From Diplocarpon mali (taxonomy: Eukaryota; Ascomycota; Leotiomycetes; Helotiales; Drepanopezizaceae), in NCBI GenBank assembly GCA_024741835.1, contig JAENRP010000267.1, forward strand, positions 1 through 57,902: a DNA stretch of 57,902 nucleotides, in the 5' to 3' direction. Made by a program: the position numbers and the translations under genes. The notes beneath the pieces were generated by a model. It did no database searches. It was not told the origin of the DNA and saw only the letters and a program-made list of their open reading frames with translations. This document shows, piece by piece, positions 1 through 12,685 of the stretch (the first letter of the stretch is position 1; each line of letters starts with the position of its first letter).

Positions 1-539
1 CTCTTCTTTTTTTCTTTTACCTTTAATAATAATATAGCCCTAGTTTAGGCCTTTTAATATATTAGTTTTCTCGCACTTAGGGTTTACTAATAATTAATAT
101 ACTATTACCTTAACTTATATTATTTTATATTCTTTGCTAATAGTAGTAAGGGCTATTACTTTTATTATTTAAGATATATATAAAGACCTAAGATAGATAA
201 GTCTTATAATATATATTATATAATCGGCGTAAGATAGTAAGAGGATAAAAGGGCCATCTTCTATATATAAAGATAGCGCGTATCGCTATAGTACTAAATA
301 TACCCTATACTTAGGACTTATTCCTAATATCTTATTTAAGAGAGCCCGCTTATGGTGCTTCCTCCTCTTGTTTTTAGGTCTTCCCTTAGGCCTATTCTTG
401 TGTTGTCTCCCCTCTGTTTTATATTAGATATCGACTACTAATATAACCACCTCCTCATTCTCATTTAAACTCGACCCTAACTCGCTGCCGAAGCTCACTG
501 CCCGCAGAGATAACTATATAGAATAGCGATCAGCTTAAA

Positions 540-3500
540 CGGTCGCTTTTCAATACGCAAGCCTTTGGCCTATTGTCTTTAGTAAAAAGCCTAAACCTGC
601 TACTATTGCTAGCAATAGCGCACTAGCAACTAAGGCGCTTATCGATATATAGAAAGCGGACGATAATAAAGCTATAGTTATACTACTATTATTAGTATAT
701 AATGATCTTATTATATCAGTCGCGTTGTATAATACCTTGCTATAAGCGTGGAAACACTTAAGCAGCTATTTCGATTAAGATATAGGTAATATATCAATTA
801 TGCTATTTCGCTCGCTTACCAACCTCTACTATATAGACGGTAATAACCTAAGGATCCACTTTAATAAGTTCTATTAACGCTAGATATAGATATCTAAACG
901 CTATATAGCGTTAATGCAATCTATAGCTAAAGCGATAAGACCTATATTTAAATCCGATAAAGTCAAAGGCTTATTCTTCCTAACAACTCTGCTAAATATA
1001 ATAAACTATATTATTAATAACTTAAGTAGTCGCAACGTCATTAAGTTTATTAATATCAAACCGAAAATACTAAATATCTTTAACAAATACTCTCTAACTA
1101 TCGAGACTTCTACTACTGCCTATACTACGCGATAGACGGCTGCCTGCGATATACGACAATCCTAAGCTGCACCGCTAGTACTACTAGGAACGGCAGAGTG
1201 CTTATAGTGCCGAAAGTATAACCTTACCTTCGTCGGACACATTTATACAAATTGCAATAAGCTCCGAAAATATAAGGAGCAATAGCAAAGAAGAACACTA
1301 ATAGCATTATCATCTGCACTAAAGCTTAAGGGATATAGCACCAAATGCTAAAAGGCAAATAACGCGTCGGCAAATAATGCTAATAAATCTACTAGCAATA
1401 CTAACGATAGCAGTATAAAGGTTATCGTACTATCTGCCTACTACTAAACTACCTACGCTATAGCTAGCGCAATTATTAACCTAATAGATAGCCTACTACT
1501 AGAATATACCTTGCTAGCGGAAAACCTTAATTAAAACAGAAAGCGATCTTATATAAAGGAGGTAAGTGCCTATACCGCCATCCGACGGCCCTTAGCTATT
1601 ACAACTAACGACCCTACCTACTAGCTACTTAATACCAGCGCCTTATAGTATATAACCGACTACGCAAATGATTTTATATCCCTATCCCTTAAGACAGGCA
1701 CTATTACTATAGCTAGTAGGATCAAATTACTTATAAAGGGCATTAGACTCGTTCGATTACGCTATAGGATACTAGATAGGTCTATTAAGATCATTAAGCT
1801 GACTAATACTCTCTACTCTAATGAGTTATATAGGACCCGGCTCTTCTTATAAAGCTATATCCGCTACCGTAGCTTTAAGCTCTATAATAAAGGTAATAAT
1901 ATCTACCTTACTTATAATAGCACGAACGCTATTTGAGCATACTATATAGATAGCGTTATATAAATACAACTTAACGACTTAAATGCTTAATCTTCTAATT
2001 AGATAGTACTTGCGATTAGTTGCTTTATATTATATATAGAGTTCTACTACGCTATCGGATATCTTTAGATTTTAAAACCTAAGCGAGTATATAAGGATGG
2101 TAAAAACCTATCACCTTGACTTAAAGACTTCTACTATAAGACCTGCGAGCTCTTTAAGTCTACGTATTGCTAACCTATATCATCTGCCCTAATAGTAGCG
2201 CAAACGCCTAAACCTTTTAAAGTCATATACTCTAACCTATTCGGCAAATTCTCCTAAGCCAGCCTTAAAGGCGCTAGGTACTTTATAAGCTTCATCTGCT
2301 AGGCCACTTGCTACTTATAGGTTCGTTTCCTTAAAAAAAAGTCAGATGCTCTATAAGTGATATGCGATTTTATCGCATATATTAATATATAGTTCGACCG
2401 ATAGATTATACTTATTAATATTATACTTATTAAGCGTTTTAAAATAGATAATAGTAGTAAATATATCGCTACTATAAAAGACCTTAGATAATTAGGAATT
2501 ATATATAATATAGTATCGCCCTACTACTATTAACTCAATAGACTCCTTCAGAGATAGAACTGCACTATTATAGAAATTTCCTATGCGATAATCGATACTA
2601 ATTACCTCCTTTTCTTATAGGCAAAGGCGGTTCAAACTGCTAATTTTCTTAAAAACATCACCTCCTACTCCGCACTTAAGTATATACTATATAAAGCTCT
2701 ATTTGGCGAAAAGCCATTTATCAAATACCTTTATCCTTTTAATATAAAGGTCTATATATATATCCCTTTTAAAGCTCGAGCCCTTGGCTTAAAGCTACTT
2801 TATTGTATAAAAGAAGGCATCTTCGTCAGATATAGATATAATACTAAGATATCCTACATCTATATTCCTTTCTATTATATTATTCTTAAGTCGCGGAACG
2901 TCTAGTTCTAGCTATTCTTAATCACTTATACGCTACTAGCCTTTTAACTTATATTAGAAAATGAAATTCTACTAATTAAACGCGTTTTTAAAGTTGATAA
3001 TAACCGCTTGATTAAAGCTTATGCGCCTTTAGGGGATATTATAACTCCAAATAACCTAATATTACCTTCTTAGCTAATCGACGAACTGGCCGATATAGAT
3101 AAAAACACTAGGTTATAGTTACCGCCTCTAATTGCGCCGCTTAGCGTTTCTACCTATGCACTACGCGCAGCGCCTAACTAGCCTTTAATAACGCAGCCTA
3201 TATTGTTAAGAATAGTGACTATACAATTAGGCCGTATATCTAAGCTATTATAGAAGAAGAAGGAATCAAAGTCAGTATATGCAGCCTTCGCTCTACTATT
3301 AAATAACGAATTAGCATATGTATTTTACTATATTAGTAAGACTAATATCAACTATAAGATCCTTTATATATACACTAAGGCTATAAGCGAGACGAATATA
3401 TCTCTATAGCTACCGGCCATTTATCGCAAAGTGCAGGCTTATATTAATAATAGCACCTAAGAAGTGGAATACAACCTGCTAACAAACACTAAGATAGTAG

Positions 3501-4949
3501 GTATACGCTAGGTGTTTGATATTAAATGTAACGAATCTGGCAAAGTTATAAAGCGTAAGGCTTAATTAATTGCGTAAGGCTTCTTATAGCGACCTAGTAT
3601 TAACTTTAACGATATATACTCACTAGTCGTCCGATATAATAGCTTATAATTTATTATCTTTATTATTCTTACTTAAGGATAAGATATACGTTAAGTTAAT
3701 TTTAATGCCGCATACCTTAATAGCGAACTTAGCTATATTATATACGCTCGCGCCCTGCTAAGCGTACTAATATATAGCGCAATAGTCATACGCATCAAGC
3801 GAGCCTTATATAGGCTTAAACAATCTAGCTGCGAATAGTATAATATACTATCTTAATAGCTTAAGGAGTAAGACTTTATTTAAGCGACCTTCGATCTATA
3901 TATCTTTATCTTACCTAACCTTATCTTAAGTATTTATATTAATAATATCTTAATAGCTAGAACGACCTCTGCAATATCTACTATAATTATGCAAACTAGG
4001 GCACGCTTTAAGTTCCGAGATATAAGCAGACCTAAGCTCCTACTTAGACTTAAGATCGAGGATAGCCACCTCTATAGTATACGGCTAGTTCAGCTATATT
4101 AGCGTATATATATTGCAGCGATTCTATACTATTATAATATAAGCAACTGCAATAGAAGACTTATACTACTAGATCCAAACTCTTTTCTACTATAATCCTT
4201 AGCAAATGAACCTATCGACCTCGAATATTAGAAAACGTTCCAATCGATTATTAGTTCTATTAACTTCCTTATAATCGTTAGTCGTCTAGATCTATCCTAT
4301 ACAATTAGCATGCTCGGCTTATATAACTCGAACCTATTAGAGCTACACTTAAAGATAGCATACCAGACGTTGCGCTATATCTAAGTAACCTGCGACCTTA
4401 GCATCTATATAACTAATACCTCATCTCATTAGCAAGCGGCGCAGTCTGCAACTAGGGTCTAACTTATTATATACTCTAATACCTCCTTTAGCTTAGACCT
4501 AGATAACTCTAAGTTATTCTTAAGGTATATGCTAAAGATTAATAGCTATACTATATTATAGTTATCTAAGTGGCAGTCTTGCGTTACGAAATCTACTTAT
4601 AAAGCTAAGTATATAGCTATATCACACGCCGCTAGCCACCTAGTATAGGCTCACTAGGCGATTAAGGAACTTATTAGCAACTCTACTAAGTTGTTAATAA
4701 TTAATATATATCTCTTAGTCGATAACAAACCCGCTATCGCACTAGTTAAGGACTAACGAATAAGCAACCGCTTAAAATATATTAACGTTTACTACCACTT
4801 CGTCCGCAAACGATTCGCCGATAGCAAATATAGTCTTTCTTATATTCCGTTGGCAGAAAACCTAGCGGATATCTATATTAAGTCACTTCCTCGAACTACT
4901 CTCGCTCTCTTAAGGGACTAAATCTTCGACTATAGCTGCGCAGTATCAT
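540..4949 (+). pseudogene. Copia-1 gag-pol pseudogene
   Basis: Conceptual translation with stops allowed gives, in order: a UBN2-type Copia Gag region (about 640-1135, including a 73-codon open piece at 914-1135); a broken zinc knuckle near 1215-1270 retaining GHIYTNC; an aspartic protease motif near 1610-1690 where D-T/S-G reads NTS; integrase core at about 2210-2900 (PFKVIYSNLFGKF, ALFGEKPFIKYL); reverse transcriptase from 3480 (VFDIKCNESGKVIKRKA, with YVDD read as YINN near 3940); and RNase H at about 4540-4930 (KSTYKAKYIAISHAA, DNKPAIALVKD). Stops are almost all TAG/TAA at expected Trp/Gln positions. Lost catalytic residues (YVDD to YINN, protease DTG to NTS) mean it is dead even apart from the stops. 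The frame runs up to the Gypsy A insertion. Confidence 0.85.
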
Positions 4950-5241
4950 TGTGACGGATTGTCACTATGTGTAGGTTGTACCCCGGTTCGTACCCGGTTC
5001 GGCTATAGCTTGGCGCAATCTTAGTATAGGCTACGAACCGGGTTACCCCTAGTTGGCATCCGGTTCGGCTCCCCTTAAGCGGGTGACCCTCTTTTCTTCA
5101 TATATATATTCTATACCCTTCCACTCCTTTTAAGCTTAGTAGTTATTGATTCTAAGTCATTACTAAGACATTCTATTAGTATTGCTATATGATTCGTATC
5201 TATATCGGTGCCAAGTAGAGGTTATACTCCTAGTTATCATA
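4950..5241 (+). repeat. Gypsy A 5' LTR (292 bp)
   Basis: Starts TGTGACGGATTG and ends in the decayed form of CGTCACA (TATCATA). It carries four CCGGTTCG motifs (4983, 4994, 5060 and one inverted at 5034-5041) that can fold into a hairpin, and a TATA-like run at 5101-5110. It matches the 3' LTR at 11010 and both LTRs of Gypsy B base for base in length. Confidence 0.93.
5101..5150 (+). promoter_or_regulatory. Gypsy A LTR core promoter and likely RNA start
   Basis: A TATA run (5101-5110) is followed about 31 bases later by AGTTATTGAT (5141-5150). That 10-mer is complementary to the primer-site sequence just inside the LTR, as expected if it is the first sequence of a self-priming transcript. 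The start site is inferred from this match, not measured. Confidence 0.45.
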
Positions 5242-5243
5242 TT

Positions 5244-5253
5244 ATTAATAACT
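5244..5253 (+). other. Gypsy A putative self-primer binding site
   Basis: ATTAATAACT begins 3 nt after the LTR end. Its reverse complement matches LTR positions 5141-5150 at 9 of 10 bases. The one mismatch would pair as G-U in RNA and is what a C-to-T RIP change in the site would create. No tRNA-type primer site starting with TGG is seen here. The Tf1/sushi group of Ty3/Gypsy elements is known to self-prime in this way. Confidence 0.5.
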
Positions 5254-5429
5254 CTTTCACTTCGCTAGAGATAGCATTATAATATCTATTTATATCATTC
5301 TTAGTAGTCAATCGAAACCCTAACAAGTACGATAATATACCAGAAGACCTATACTAAGCTCCTACTATAAGCTTAAAGAATAGTTCCCTTTATCACTTAG
5401 TCTTTAAAGACCCCTCGCTCTCTCCCCCT

Positions 5430-6850
5430 TTAAAGAGGTGCTAGTATCACCCTTAGTACCTTTCCTACCAACTCCCTACTAGCTAACGACGACGGCCCTA
5501 AAGTTACTATATCACAAGCCGAACTAGACTCCCTACAGGTACGCCTTACGTTTATAGCAGATAAGCGTGATAGGTATAGCTATAAGCTAAGTTCTATATA
5601 CTAATAATTGATCAAATGAGAAAGAGATCTAGATGACCTTTGAAACGCCTTTAGAAGCATCTTAAGATCAATTGAGAAAACTCCAGCACTAGAACGACTC
5701 CCTTCTAGTTTACCTACGCGCCCTTAGCGCTTAATGGACTTCGACTTACCCCCTTCTATTCCCTCTACTGCGCGCAGTAAGCGATGCGATAATTAAGACG
5801 ATCCTTCTTCTACTTCCCCCGACCGATACACTACTAGTTCGCCTTTGGCCTAGCAGCTAAACCTCCCCTATATCTATAACGTACCGAACCTCACTTAGAA
5901 ACTGTCCAATGGCTATAATTACTGCGCTAAACATTAGAAGGCCTGCGTACTTGACAATTTAAAGCTTTACTACCCTTACTTCTATAAGGAACGGGCCTAG
6001 CTTAATTACATTTTAGATTAGACTAAGGGTATAGCTAAGGACTAGCTAACCCCTTAGGTACTTAATAGGAACGCCCGAATCACCGCCGAAACCCTAGTAA
6101 GTCAACTTGCTAAGTTCTTAGCTGACCTAGCGGAACGCGAAGAAGCCGAGATCGAGTTTACTACCCTTTATATAAAGGCCAATGAGTCTTTTTAGGAATT
6201 CTACCTTAAGTTCTCTCGACTGGCCGCTATAGCAGAGATCGACGATAGCAGTCGACTTTATAGCGCCCTTAGAGAGAAAATCCCAAAACGCCTCCAAACC
6301 CCCCTTATATAGAAGTGGCACGAGACTAGAACGTTGGACGAGTGGGTTACTGCTATCTAATAAGAAGACGCCGGATAGCACGCTAAAAGGACGCTATATA
6401 GCCAGATACGATATAGAGAGAGATCGGGCACTAAGGCCAAGCCTAATCTCGGCAAGCCGGCCTAACGAGGAGATACTAACAAATCAAATCCCTTGCTAAG
6501 AAACTTTTCCAAATCATATCCGAATCGACCCTAAAATAGTACCCCTACCCCCAGCTTCGCCAAGTCCAGAACTCCCTCTTTTCCTCTGCGCCAGACCGAT
6601 ACCCCTAGCGCTCCTCCTACAGCTAATAGAAAAAATCAGTTTGATAAACGGCCGAAATCCCCCTCTATTACTCTTAAGTATTATAGCTCTTGCGTTAATA
6701 AGCTAGAGTATAATGGCCAAGGATAGAATAGCGATAAAGAGGAGGACCCTAAGGCCGAATAAGATAATAGTAGCGCTCCCCTTCCCCCTCCGACTCCTAA
6801 GGGAAACGCCCCCGCCTAAGTAAAGCCTCCTTCTTAGGCGCACTTCATAA
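5430..6850 (+). pseudogene. Gypsy A gag pseudogene
   Basis: Translation with stops allowed shows the retrotransposon Gag core at about 6080-6400, with signatures such as FTTLYIKANESF, FYLKFSRLAAIAEID and LREKIPKRLQTP, typical of fungal chromovirus Gag. A degenerate zinc-knuckle region follows at about 6660-6720, and a Ser/Pro-rich linker precedes and follows it. Conserved Trp codons read TAG (for example after ESF and before KWHE). The opposite-strand open frame at 6127-6381 is a shadow of this region. The exact start codon cannot be assigned because of decay. Confidence 0.75.
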
Positions 6851-6851
6851 T

Positions 6852-9800
6852 ATGCGATACCTCGATTTAAGAAACCTCCTCAGTAGCAACTTGATAACGA
6901 AACGGATCCTACTTTTAAAGAATGGTATTTCTTATAAGGTATTAGTATTAATCGATATAAGCGCTAATAGGTATATTTTAATTAATTCAGCATTACTTAA
7001 ATCTTTATCTTCCTTCCTTAAACCTTTGATTCGCATACTCCCTATACCCTTCTTAATTAAGGGATATAACGGTTCCTAAGGTAGTACTATCACTTATTAT
7101 ATACTACTTAATCTGTATATCAACTAGCGAATTCAATCTTTTACTCCCTTTCTTATTACTAACCTTAGCAATCACAGAGTGATTTTAAAAAGAGTATAGC
7201 TTAAGGAGTATAAAGTTTCCATTAATTATACTTCTCGCAAGCTGACCTAGCCTAATTCCTATCCTCCTACTGTCTCTTTCGCAAGGAATATCGAAATTAC
7301 TAATACTAAACGATAAAACTTAGATCGATACTACTAGCGAAATGCTATTCGATATAATATAGTACTAAAACAGTCCCTTTTCAAGTATAAAGCTCAACGC
7401 TAGGAAACCCTCTTCCAACTCCCTCCTAAATTACCTCCTATTCTAATTAAACACTCTTTTACCGATTCCACCCCGACTCTACCTTAAGTCGAGGGTATTA
7501 CCTTTTCTAAGGACTACTCCTGCAATATATTAGTTATAAAGCAAGAGCTCAACGCGACTAAGCCTAACTTAGCTCCCTCTTCCGTTTCGACCCTGAAACG
7601 CACCTGCAAGCAGATAGCAAAGTGCAAAATTCCCCTTTCTTTAAATATATACGCAATTTCAGCCTATGCCTTTCGTATAATAGCTAGGAATTAGCGAGGC
7701 ACCGAGCTCTTTAGTACCTCGTTTTACAAAATTAATCAATTGATTTAAGACAATTAAGAATGTCAGATCTAATAACGTGAAACCAATACCCTTTTAAACT
7801 AATACCAAAATAAAGAGGTTTTGATCGCTATTCTAATTGCCTCCTTTAAACCAATCGAAAAACCGATTCCAGCCGCTTATAAAGAGTATCGCTATATATT
7901 CTCGAAAGCCGCTTCTGATACACTATTGCCCTATCGACCTTATGATTATAAAATCGAGCTTATAGCTAAAGGTGCTTAAAAGGCCCTCTGATACTCCCTC
8001 TTATATAAGATATCTATACCCGAGCTCGAAACAGTAAAGGCATACCTTATTAATAACCTTAGTAAAGGATTTATCAAGGCCTCCTCCACCCCCTACGCTA
8101 TGCTAGTACTATTTGTAAAAAAGGCCGATGGCTCCCTTCGATTTTATATTAACTACCGTATGCTTAATAACCTTACTTATAAAGATCGATACCCCTTACC
8201 CCTAATCGACAAGACCTTAGCTCAATTAGCCAGCGCCTAGATTTTTACAAAGCTTGATATACAGCAGGCTTTCCACCGGATCCGAATGGACCCTGAATCT
8301 AAAGAGCTTACTACTTTCAGAACTCAGTACAGCGCGTACAAGTATAAGGTGCTCCCTTTTAGACTCACTAACGGCCCTACTACCTATTAGAGGTATATAA
8401 ATAACGTCCTTTTCAATTACCTTAATGATTTTTATATAGCTTACTTAAACGATATCCTCATTTACTCTACTAACCAACTCAACTACAAATCGCATATAAA
8501 ATGGGTTCTTTAGCAATTATTAGATATAGGACTGCAGGCCGACCTAAAGAAGTATAAGTTTAGTATTATAAAGACTAAGTACCTTGGCTTTATAATCACT
8601 ACTAAAAGCGTCTAGGTTGACCCTAATAAGGTAGCGGTAGTAGAGAATTAGACCTACCCCTCTACTATTAAGGGTATTTAATCATTCCTTAGTTTTTGCA
8701 ACTTTTATCATCGTTTTATTTAAGACTATAGTCTTATTACCGCCCCTTTAGTGCACCTTACTAAGAATAACATTCCCTTCCGATTTACTCCCGAATATGA
8801 GCAAAGCTTCCTATAGCTGTAAAAAGCTCTTACGTATACCCTAATCCTCTAGCATTATAGGCAAGACCTCCCCTATATACTGGAAACCGATGCCTCCGAC
8901 AGTATAGTCGCCTCTGTATTATCGCAGCGATATAGGTCCGAATGGCTCCTAGTTGCCTACTATAGCAAAACCATAGCACCGGCCGAGCTGAACTACACTA
9001 TATACAATAAAGAGATACTGGCTATTATTCGATCATTTGGCCATTTCAAAGCCGAGCTCGCAGGAGCTCCCCACCGAATCGTAGTATATACGGACTATAA
9101 AGCACTCAAGTACTTTATAACTATAAAAAACCTCAGTTCTCAATAGGCCCGCTAGGCCGAGCTTCTCTCTAAATACGACTTTACGATTACCTACTAACCC
9201 AGCTCCGAAAACCCTCTTGCCAACGCCCTTACTTGCTGCGTCAACGAGTTAGAGGATTAGAATATGATAAAACGCAATAACCGCCTTACAACGTTGCTGC
9301 GCTAGGATCAGATTGACCCTTAAATCCTCTCTAAACAGCTTTATAAATAGACTATAGCTAAGAACCTAGTCTCTATCGAAGAGGTTTCGGCCTTCTCCCT
9401 TGCTTTCCGTATTATAGACCAAGTACTAGCCGCTAATCGATAATACAGGCCTTACCAGGTCCATCGCTAAGCAGCCCTCCGAAACGGGTCCGAATCGACC
9501 CTGATTAAGGCTAACCCTTAGACGATAGAAGGAGATTTGCTTCTCTTCTAAGGTAAGCTAGTAGTACCAGATGTAGATTACCTCTATACGCTACTTATAT
9601 AAGAGGTCTATAATCAAATCGCTACTACGCACCCTAGTGCACGCAAAACCTATTAGCTTCTCTCCTTATAGTATCACTAACCAAACCTACGCCGATACGT
9701 GTCTTAGTACTATAAGAACTGCCATACCTACAGACAAAGCAAAGTTCCCTAAGATAAAAAACCTAGTCTACTCCAACCCCTCCTAATACTAAGCCGACCT

Positions 9801-10995
9801 TAGGAGCATATAACTATAGATTATATAAGTTTTAATAAAGATAAGTATAGCTATAATAATATTCTTATAATTATCAACCGATTTAGTAAGCAGGCAATCT
9901 CGATACCCTGCCGAAAGACTACCGATTCACACCAGCTAGCCTAACTCTATATATACTATATATATTGCTACTTTAGTCCCCCTTTGACAATCACCTCGGA
10001 CCAGGGCCCTTAATTTATCTCGAGCTTCTAGAAAGCTTTTACCTCTGTTTTAAGTACGAAACTGACCCTTAGTTTAGCCTACTACCTTCAAACCGACGGC
10101 CAAACCGAAAACTATAATCAGTACCTCACGCAACGCCTCTGCCCCTTTATTAGCTATTACTAAGACGATTAGAGCGAATTCTTACCTATAATGGATTTCG
10201 CCCAGCTAACTTTCCCTTATAACTCCCTTAGTAGCTTATCGCCATTTGAAGTAGTACATAGGTATACTCTGTGTACTAATTAGGACTAGAAGCTTAATAT
10301 ACCTAATTCGGAGTCCCCTTCTTAAAAACTTAATTGATAAAACGCCCTTAAGTACTCTATAAGATATTATAAAGCTTAAACCCTTGCTAAATCTTATATC
10401 CTTAAGGCCTAGGAACGCATGCGAAATGCCATTAATACCTCTTGCCGCCCTACTACTTTCGAAGTCGGCGATTAGGTATATTTAGATATACGTCCCTACC
10501 CTATAAATAGGCCTTTTAAAAAGCTCAGCTACCCCAGAGCTAGCCCATTTAAGATAGTAGAGAAAGTGTTTAATTCATACTAATTAAAGCTACCTGACTT
10601 TATAAAGGTATATAATATCTTCTACCTAAGTCGCCTCTAAAAGGACCCTAGTACCCCTTTAGATAGTCAAGTGAATAAACCCCCTCCTACTATCAATATT
10701 ATAAGAGAATAAGAATACAAAGTAGAGAGCCTACTTACTATACAAAAGCAAGCCGGTACGCTTATATACCGCGCCTCATAGGTAGGCCGCGATATTGATT
10801 TAAAATAGTACCTAGCTTCTAATTTTATATATATGCCTTTCAAGCTTCGCGAATTTCATTTGGAAAATCTAGACCTCCCTAGGCCTCCCGAAAGGCTTCC
10901 TAATTAGGTCTATGCCTATACCGTTAGTATAAATGATTACGATAAGTTAGGTAATAATAAACCTATAATTGGACGCTTAAGGACGAGCTTTTTTC
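6852..10995 (+). pseudogene. Gypsy A pol pseudogene (protease, RT, RNase H, integrase, chromodomain)
   Basis: Domains in order: retropepsin-like protease (6852-7079, open 75 codons; the D-S-G triad reads DIS in LIDISANRY); reverse transcriptase about 8090-8700 ([32 protein letters not shown], catalytic YLDD reads YLND); RNase H about 8850-9230 (LETDASDSIVASVLSQ, YNKEILAIIRSFGHF); H2C2 zinc-binding and integrase about 9590-10300 with the acidic triad still readable (TIDYISF, TSDQGPFISSF-like, TDGQTENYNQ); and a chromodomain about 10700-10900 (EYKVESLL, ASNFIYMPFKLREFHLENLD). Stops are TAG/TAA at Trp/Gln positions. The chromodomain at the C-terminus identifies a chromovirus. Dead copy. Confidence 0.88.
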
Positions 10996-11009
10996 AAGAG
11001 GGGGGGTGA

Positions 11010-11301
11010 TATAACAGATTATCACTATATATAGGTTATACCCTAATTCGTACCCAGTTCGGCTATAGCTTAGCGCAATCTCAGTATAGGCTACGAACCA
11101 GGTTACCCCCAGTTAGCATCCGGTTCGGCTCCCCTTAAGCGGGTGACCCTCTTTTCTTCATATATATATTCTATGCCCTTCCACTCCTTCTAAGCTTAGT
11201 AGTTATTGATTCTAAGTCATTACTAAGACGTTCTATTAGTATTACTATATGATTCGTATCCGTATCAGTGCCGAGCAGAGGTTATACTCCCAGTCGTCAC
11301 A
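11010..11301 (+). repeat. Gypsy A 3' LTR (292 bp)
   Basis: Equal in length to the 5' LTR. It begins in the G-to-A decayed form TATAACAG and ends in the intact CGTCACA, followed directly by the ATCAT target duplication. Differences from the 5' LTR are mostly transitions in both directions, consistent with RIP rather than with ordinary clock-like divergence, so LTR dating would mislead. Confidence 0.93.
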
Positions 11302-11335
11302 ATCATATTGATAGGAGACTAGCGCTAACTATAGA

Positions 11336-11525
11336 TGTTTATATCTAAGGGACTATTGGAAGGAGCTATATCATATCGGTTACTACTTTACTAGTATATA
11401 AAGGAGGAGCGTTCTATTCTATCCCAATTAGGTTTAGCGTATTCCTATATAAATAGCTCCAGAGCTGCTTCTCAGCTCTTCTTCTTCATCCAATTGATTC
11501 TACTTTTTCCATTACTACTATAACA
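11336..11525 (+). repeat. Putative 3' LTR of Copia-1
   Basis: AT-rich sequence from TGTTTATATC to TAACA with a TATATAAA box (about 11396-11403), lying between the rest of Copia-1 and the GC-rich DNA. The TG...CA ends and TATA box fit an LTR, but no second copy is in the window, so the left limit is a guess; it could also start near 11309. Confidence 0.35.
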
Positions 11526-12481
11526 TCGCAGACCCGGACGACCCAACCGCCGCTGGCTCGGGCTCTCGCTCAGCCATGCAACTCTACCTCTCCGGCTCTC
11601 TCTTGGCTCCTGACCTGGGCTGATGCCCGGATGACGGGGGTTAGACGCAACGTGGTGTGGAAGCGCGGGTGTCCGGCGACCTCCTGTTGACAGGTCGCAA
11701 TCCCTCCCCGCGGAGGGGCCTCGCTCGCTGCCGGTCTTCCGCTTCGAGGACGCAGCACGCGAGACGAAGTCGACATGCAGAGCCTCGGCGCTGCCGATCA
11801 GGACGTGGAAATGGCGAGCTGAGCGACCGTCTGCCGCGCAGGGGACGGCGCGTGCTTTCTTCTCTCCGTCGCATCTGCACGAGCAAACGGAAAAGAGAGA
11901 GGAAAAGCGGGGACCGCGAAGACGTTGTCGACATGCCAGACTGGCGAAAGGGCGCCGACGAGGGGGGCCGCGACCAGACCCACCGACAGACCCCCNCCCC
12001 ATGCGCAGTCTCGATCGAGGGGCGCAGAGCCGCGGGTCGTCGAAGCTTCCGAGTCGCGATCGAGGGGCCGTGGGATGTCAGAGCCGCCGTCGAAGCTTCT
12101 CCCTATCGCCTCGCCGTCCGAGCAGCCGGGAGGAGAGCAGCAGACGGCCCGCCGCCGTCTCCGATCTCCCCTCCCACCGCGAGTCCCGGGGATTCCAGAC
12201 TCCCGCACATCGTACGACTTCGCCCAGATAGACTTTGCGAGGGCCATTCCAGGTCCACAGCACGTCGCAACCCCCTTGCCGGGGGCAGCCCAGACGCCGG
12301 AAGTCTCGGCGGACCAGGCCAGCCGGCGTCGGTCCTCCGTGCTCCTGATACCAGTGATCTGGGCTGGCCAGGGTAGATGGCGCCGGCGACGAGGCATGCG
12401 GCTGCCTCCGGAGCGCGGGGAAATCAGCTGGTGTGTGTTTCTCTGTACGCGAAAGGGGGCATGACCTGTCAGAATGACATG

Positions 12482-12487
<6 letters not shown>

Positions 12488-12514
<27 letters not shown>
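12488..12514. repeat. (TG)n microsatellite
   Basis: About 13 uninterrupted TG dinucleotides flanked by TATATA on both sides. Confidence 0.95.
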
Positions 12515-12519
<5 letters not shown>

Positions 12520-12685
12520 GGCAAACTCATATTCATGTCCAAGTCCTTCCCCTGCCGATCTCCCGGCTCACCGCGCTCAGTGCCAGCTTCCCTTCGCCGC
12601 AGGCCGAACAGCCACCGTGCGAAAGTACGCCCGACTAGATGAGACTATCATGGACCCCCTTGGATTGATCATTCGGTGTTGACTG

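Larger units (their letters stand above)
4950..11301 (+). mobile_element. Gypsy A: complete, RIP-inactivated Ty3/Gypsy chromovirus nested in Copia-1
   Basis: This 6352-bp element has two 292-bp LTRs (4950-5241 and 11010-11301) and a 5-bp target duplication ATCAT (4945-4949 and 11302-11306). The polypurine tract AAGAGGGGGGG sits just before the 3' LTR (about 10995-11009). Internal order is Gag, protease, RT, RNase H, H2C2/integrase, chromodomain, i.e. Ty3/Gypsy (chromovirus) order. LTR ends are TGTGACGG...CGTCACA with a 7-bp terminal inverted repeat; the 3' LTR start has decayed to TATAACAG by G-to-A changes. It is the same family as Gypsy B, which lies exactly 24289 bp further right at corresponding sites. 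All reading frames are broken by TAG/TAA stops. Confidence 0.95.
1..11525 (+). mobile_element. Copia-1: RIP-decayed Ty1/Copia retrotransposon, left end outside window, split by Gypsy A
   Basis: A degenerate Ty1/Copia-order element reads on the plus strand from the left window edge to 4949 and resumes at 11307 after a nested Gypsy element. The domain order seen (Gag, protease, integrase, reverse transcriptase, RNase H) is the Copia order, with integrase before RT. Nearly every conserved Trp or Gln position is now TAG or TAA, so no protein can be made. The right limit near 11525 is set by the last LTR-like bases (ending in TAACA) and an abrupt change to GC-rich sequence. The 5' LTR lies outside the window, so the target duplication cannot be checked. 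Orientation and family are seen from the translation; the exact right boundary is inferred. Confidence 0.85.
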
